DNA of 39,596 nucleotides from a virus. This document shows, piece by piece, positions 38,218 through 39,596 of this stretch. Position 1 is the first letter of the stretch; each line of letters starts with the position of its first letter. The notes under the pieces are model-generated. The model saw nothing but the letters and a program-made list of their open reading frames with translations, was not told where the DNA came from and did no database searches. The stretch covers positions 1 to 39,596 of IMG/VR virus record IMGVR_UViG_3300042469_000894, one strand, 5' to 3'. The translations under genes and the position numbers were made by a program.

Positions 38218-38757
38218 ATGTCAACAAAGCAGTACAATCCGGAATTTGCTACGTGGTCCGAACTTACTTCAACACAACGATCAGAAATTTTCCACGCTCA
38301 CATTTTGTGCTTAACTGACTATGACAGTTGTTTTGACTTTGTAGCATACTTAAGTGATTTGCGCTGGTCCTTCGATCAACGGCCACCGGAAAAACGACTG
38401 CATCGTTTACCTGACGGTACACCGGAAATACCGGGTACATGGTTTGGATATGACAATGACAACAAACTGATATTTGAACCGCCTGCCCTGCGCCGCGTAT
38501 CAGCAGAAGCGTATGACAATCGAGAAATGCAAACTACAGTTGCAACGTTATCAATTAAGGTGTCACCAGTTATTGCGCGGTTACTGACCAAGCTATTGAA
38601 TAAACACATAAACAATCAACGAAAAATGGTTGCCAATCAACCTAAAGAATCTGTCATTAACACGATTTGTATGGAAGAAGTTGAAACCGCAGAGGAAACG
38701 TTAAATGGTATCGACAAAGCACTTAAGTTATGGGAAACGGAAAACAACATTCAATGA
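38218..38757 (+). CDS. Hypothetical protein
   Basis: A 179-residue protein from ATG 38218 with AGAAGG upstream. Middle part is aromatic and Pro-rich (LRWSFDQRPPEKRLHRLPDG), followed by a helical end (IARLLTKLLNKHINNQRKM; EEVETAEETLNGIDKALKLW). No recognised domain. Last gene before the promoter at 38773. Confidence 0.65.
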   Translation: MSTKQYNPEFATWSELTSTQRSEIFHAHILCLTDYDSCFDFVAYLSDLRWSFDQRPPEKRLHRLPDGTPEIPGTWFGYDNDNKLIFEPPALRRVSAEAYDNREMQTTVATLSIKVSPVIARLLTKLLNKHINNQRKMVANQPKESVINTICMEEVETAEETLNGIDKALKLWETENNIQ

Positions 38758-38772
38758 CGATTTCAATCAGTA

Positions 38773-38801
38773 TTGACAAACAAAACTCAAAACAGTGTTA
38801 T
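38773..38801 (+). promoter_or_regulatory. Sigma70-like promoter
   Basis: A consensus -35 TTGACA (38773-38778) is separated by 17 bases from TGTTAT (38796-38801, 4 of 6 to TATAAT). It points to the secreted-protein gene starting at 38845. It is one of the few places here with enough intergenic room for a host-type promoter. Confidence 0.6.
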
Positions 38802-38844
38802 AGCGACCCGGGCTTAGAACGAGCCGGACAATGATGGCAAGTTT

Positions 38845-39144
38845 ATGAAAGGATTTCGACATATGGTCAGGATGGCTATTTTGGCTTTGGTTTTGAGCGT
38901 TTCGACTATTGCAACTGTTGAAGCTGCTGGAGGCCTTTCAGCCCAAGCAAGTGCCAATGCGTCGGCCGCATCAGGTCGTATGGCGCACCGTGGCGGATCA
39001 TTCAGATACGAAGGTGTGGGCTTCAGTACACGCAGCGCACAAGACGCTATTCACAACTGTTGTTTTTGGGGAAAGCGAACACCAGTAGAGATTGCAGTGT
39101 CTCGCGGCCGCAACGGCTGGTTTGCCTGCGTACGTTACCGATAA
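38845..39144 (+). CDS. Small secreted protein with signal peptide
   Basis: A 99-residue protein. ATG 38845 is kept; ATG 38863 is in frame and has AAGGA nearer, and either start gives a signal peptide (basic start, MAILALVLSVSTIATVEA core, Ala-x-Ala-like cleavage site near AAGG). The mature part is Ala/Ser-rich, then FRYEGVGFSTRSAQDAIHNC, WGKRTPVEIAVSRG and GWFACVRYR with three cysteines. The C-terminal unit looks like a small conserved domain I have seen in environmental phage proteins, but it has no known function. Likely exported to the periplasm or envelope of the infected cell. Confidence 0.7.
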   Translation: MKGFRHMVRMAILALVLSVSTIATVEAAGGLSAQASANASAASGRMAHRGGSFRYEGVGFSTRSAQDAIHNCCFWGKRTPVEIAVSRGRNGWFACVRYR

Positions 39145-39169
39145 GTCACGTTTTTACGTCTAATGTGCG

Positions 39170-39194
39170 GGCCACGGGTAAAACCGTGGCCTTT
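39170..39194 (+). terminator. Intrinsic terminator after the secreted-protein gene
   Basis: GGCCACGG (39170-39177) pairs perfectly with CCGTGGCC (39184-39191), loop GTAAAA, followed by TTTGT. Together with the promoter at 38773 it makes the secreted-protein gene a single-gene transcription unit. Confidence 0.75.
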
Positions 39195-39229
39195 GTCATT
39201 AAAAGCTAATAACCCAAGGAGTGTTGCAA

Positions 39230-39490
39230 ATGCAGTTACAGAGCTCCACGAAATTTGCAATTCAACAACTGATACAAAGTTTGTTTACGTTGTCAGTATT
39301 GGGAACACAAAGAGACATAGCTCTTTTAGAACAAATGATTAAAGAGCAAAACGATCCGGACGAAGACAAGCAAATACTTACCGAGAACGAAGCGCTAGTT
39401 CCAATACTCAATGCAGTAATTGGGGAAATTGACAGAAACGATAAGAGGTATTCGTCATGGCCAAGGAGGAACGCACCGTGCCAAAACTAG
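39230..39490 (+). CDS. Small hypothetical protein
   Basis: An 86-residue protein. ATG 39230 is eight bases after AAGGAG (39216-39221); the GTG at 39221 overlaps that site and is less likely. Helical (FAIQQLIQSLFTLSVLGTQR, then an acidic region EQNDPDEDKQILTENE). Unknown. Overlaps the next start. Confidence 0.6.
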   Translation: MQLQSSTKFAIQQLIQSLFTLSVLGTQRDIALLEQMIKEQNDPDEDKQILTENEALVPILNAVIGEIDRNDKRYSSWPRRNAPCQN

Positions 39491-39596
39491 ATCTGGACAG
39501 AATCATAGCGGCGTGTGAATCAGGCGACAACGTAGGTTTCTGCATCGCTTGTCACGCAGAAACTCATGGCGTTGAGCCAGACATGCGTCGTGGTGT
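39457..39596 (+). CDS. Small protein with Cys pair, 3' truncated by the window
   Basis: Open from ATG 39457 (AAGAGG upstream) or GTG 39478 (AAGGAGG upstream) to the window end. Reads KLDLDRIIAACESGDNVGF, CIACHAETHGVEPDMRRG; the CxxC...EPDxRR pattern is common in small phage zinc-binding proteins whose second Cys pair follows shortly after, here outside the window. Confidence 0.6.
   Translation, partial: MAKEERTVPKLDLDRIIAACESGDNVGFCIACHAETHGVEPDMRRG

Noticed and set aside
38127-38318. Plus-strand 63-residue frame
   Set aside because: It overlaps two better-supported genes in another phase and has no ribosome site.
1-39596. CRISPR array, IS element, attachment site or integrase
   Set aside because: No regularly spaced identical repeats, transposase motifs, terminal inverted repeats or recombinase motifs were seen.

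Overview
The window looks like part of a large tailed dsDNA bacteriophage genome (Caudoviricetes type). It has about 50 tightly packed genes, mostly on one strand with short or overlapping junctions, a terminase large subunit, a long run of virion/tail-like genes, a dCTP deaminase, a primase-like zinc-finger protein and many short hypothetical genes. There are no tRNAs, rRNAs, CRISPR arrays, IS elements or integrases. GTG and TTG starts are frequent and many genes have clear AGGAG-type ribosome binding sites, so the host is a bacterium. The host cannot be fixed from sequence alone. The heptosyltransferase-like domain with a CC...CW insertion and the Ycf35/DUF2997/Ycf46 trio remind me of planctomycete and cyanobacterial gene families, but that is recollection, not a search result.

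Layout. (1) 1-1246: 3' part of a papain-like cysteine peptidase gene and a small helical protein with a duplicated C-terminal motif, closed by a terminator. (2) 1316-20220: a co-directional virion/appendage block. It holds a possible baseplate-proximal protein, a set of at least four paralogous 'YP-motif' proteins (5240-11152), a 957-residue Cys-containing repeat protein (11 repeats of about 52 residues), three further Cys-containing proteins, and a two-domain glycosyltransferase (GT9-like plus GT-A). (3) 20298-20730: a short membrane-protein gene whose DNA is almost entirely a string of perfect hairpins, ending in a 32-bp stem; this is the most unusual signal in the window. (4) 20787-28560: small unknown genes, then a DUF1257(Ycf35)-like / DUF2997-like / Ycf46-like AAA ATPase cassette, a GT61-type glycosyltransferase, an Ead/Ea22-like protein and a 425-residue unknown protein. 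(5) 28561-28818: non-coding, with a candidate structured RNA and a strong terminator. (6) 28819-30638: a run of very small accessory genes, two of them preceded by an identical 12-nt palindrome. (7) 30619-35313: two minus-strand genes (an unknown 388-residue protein and the terminase large subunit) flank a plus-strand primase-like gene; ends overlap and start codons face each other almost directly. (8) 35328-39596: small genes, including membrane proteins, dCTP deaminase, a stand-alone homologue of the RNA polymerase alpha C-terminal domain, and a secreted small protein with its own sigma70-like promoter.

How they may work together (inference): region 2 builds the host-contacting part of the virion, and the glycosyltransferases may decorate the virion or modify the host surface. 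The terminase packages DNA. The alpha-CTD-like protein is a candidate for redirecting host transcription, and the AAA ATPase cassette is a conserved set of unknown function. Functions stated without a named motif are inferred from position only.
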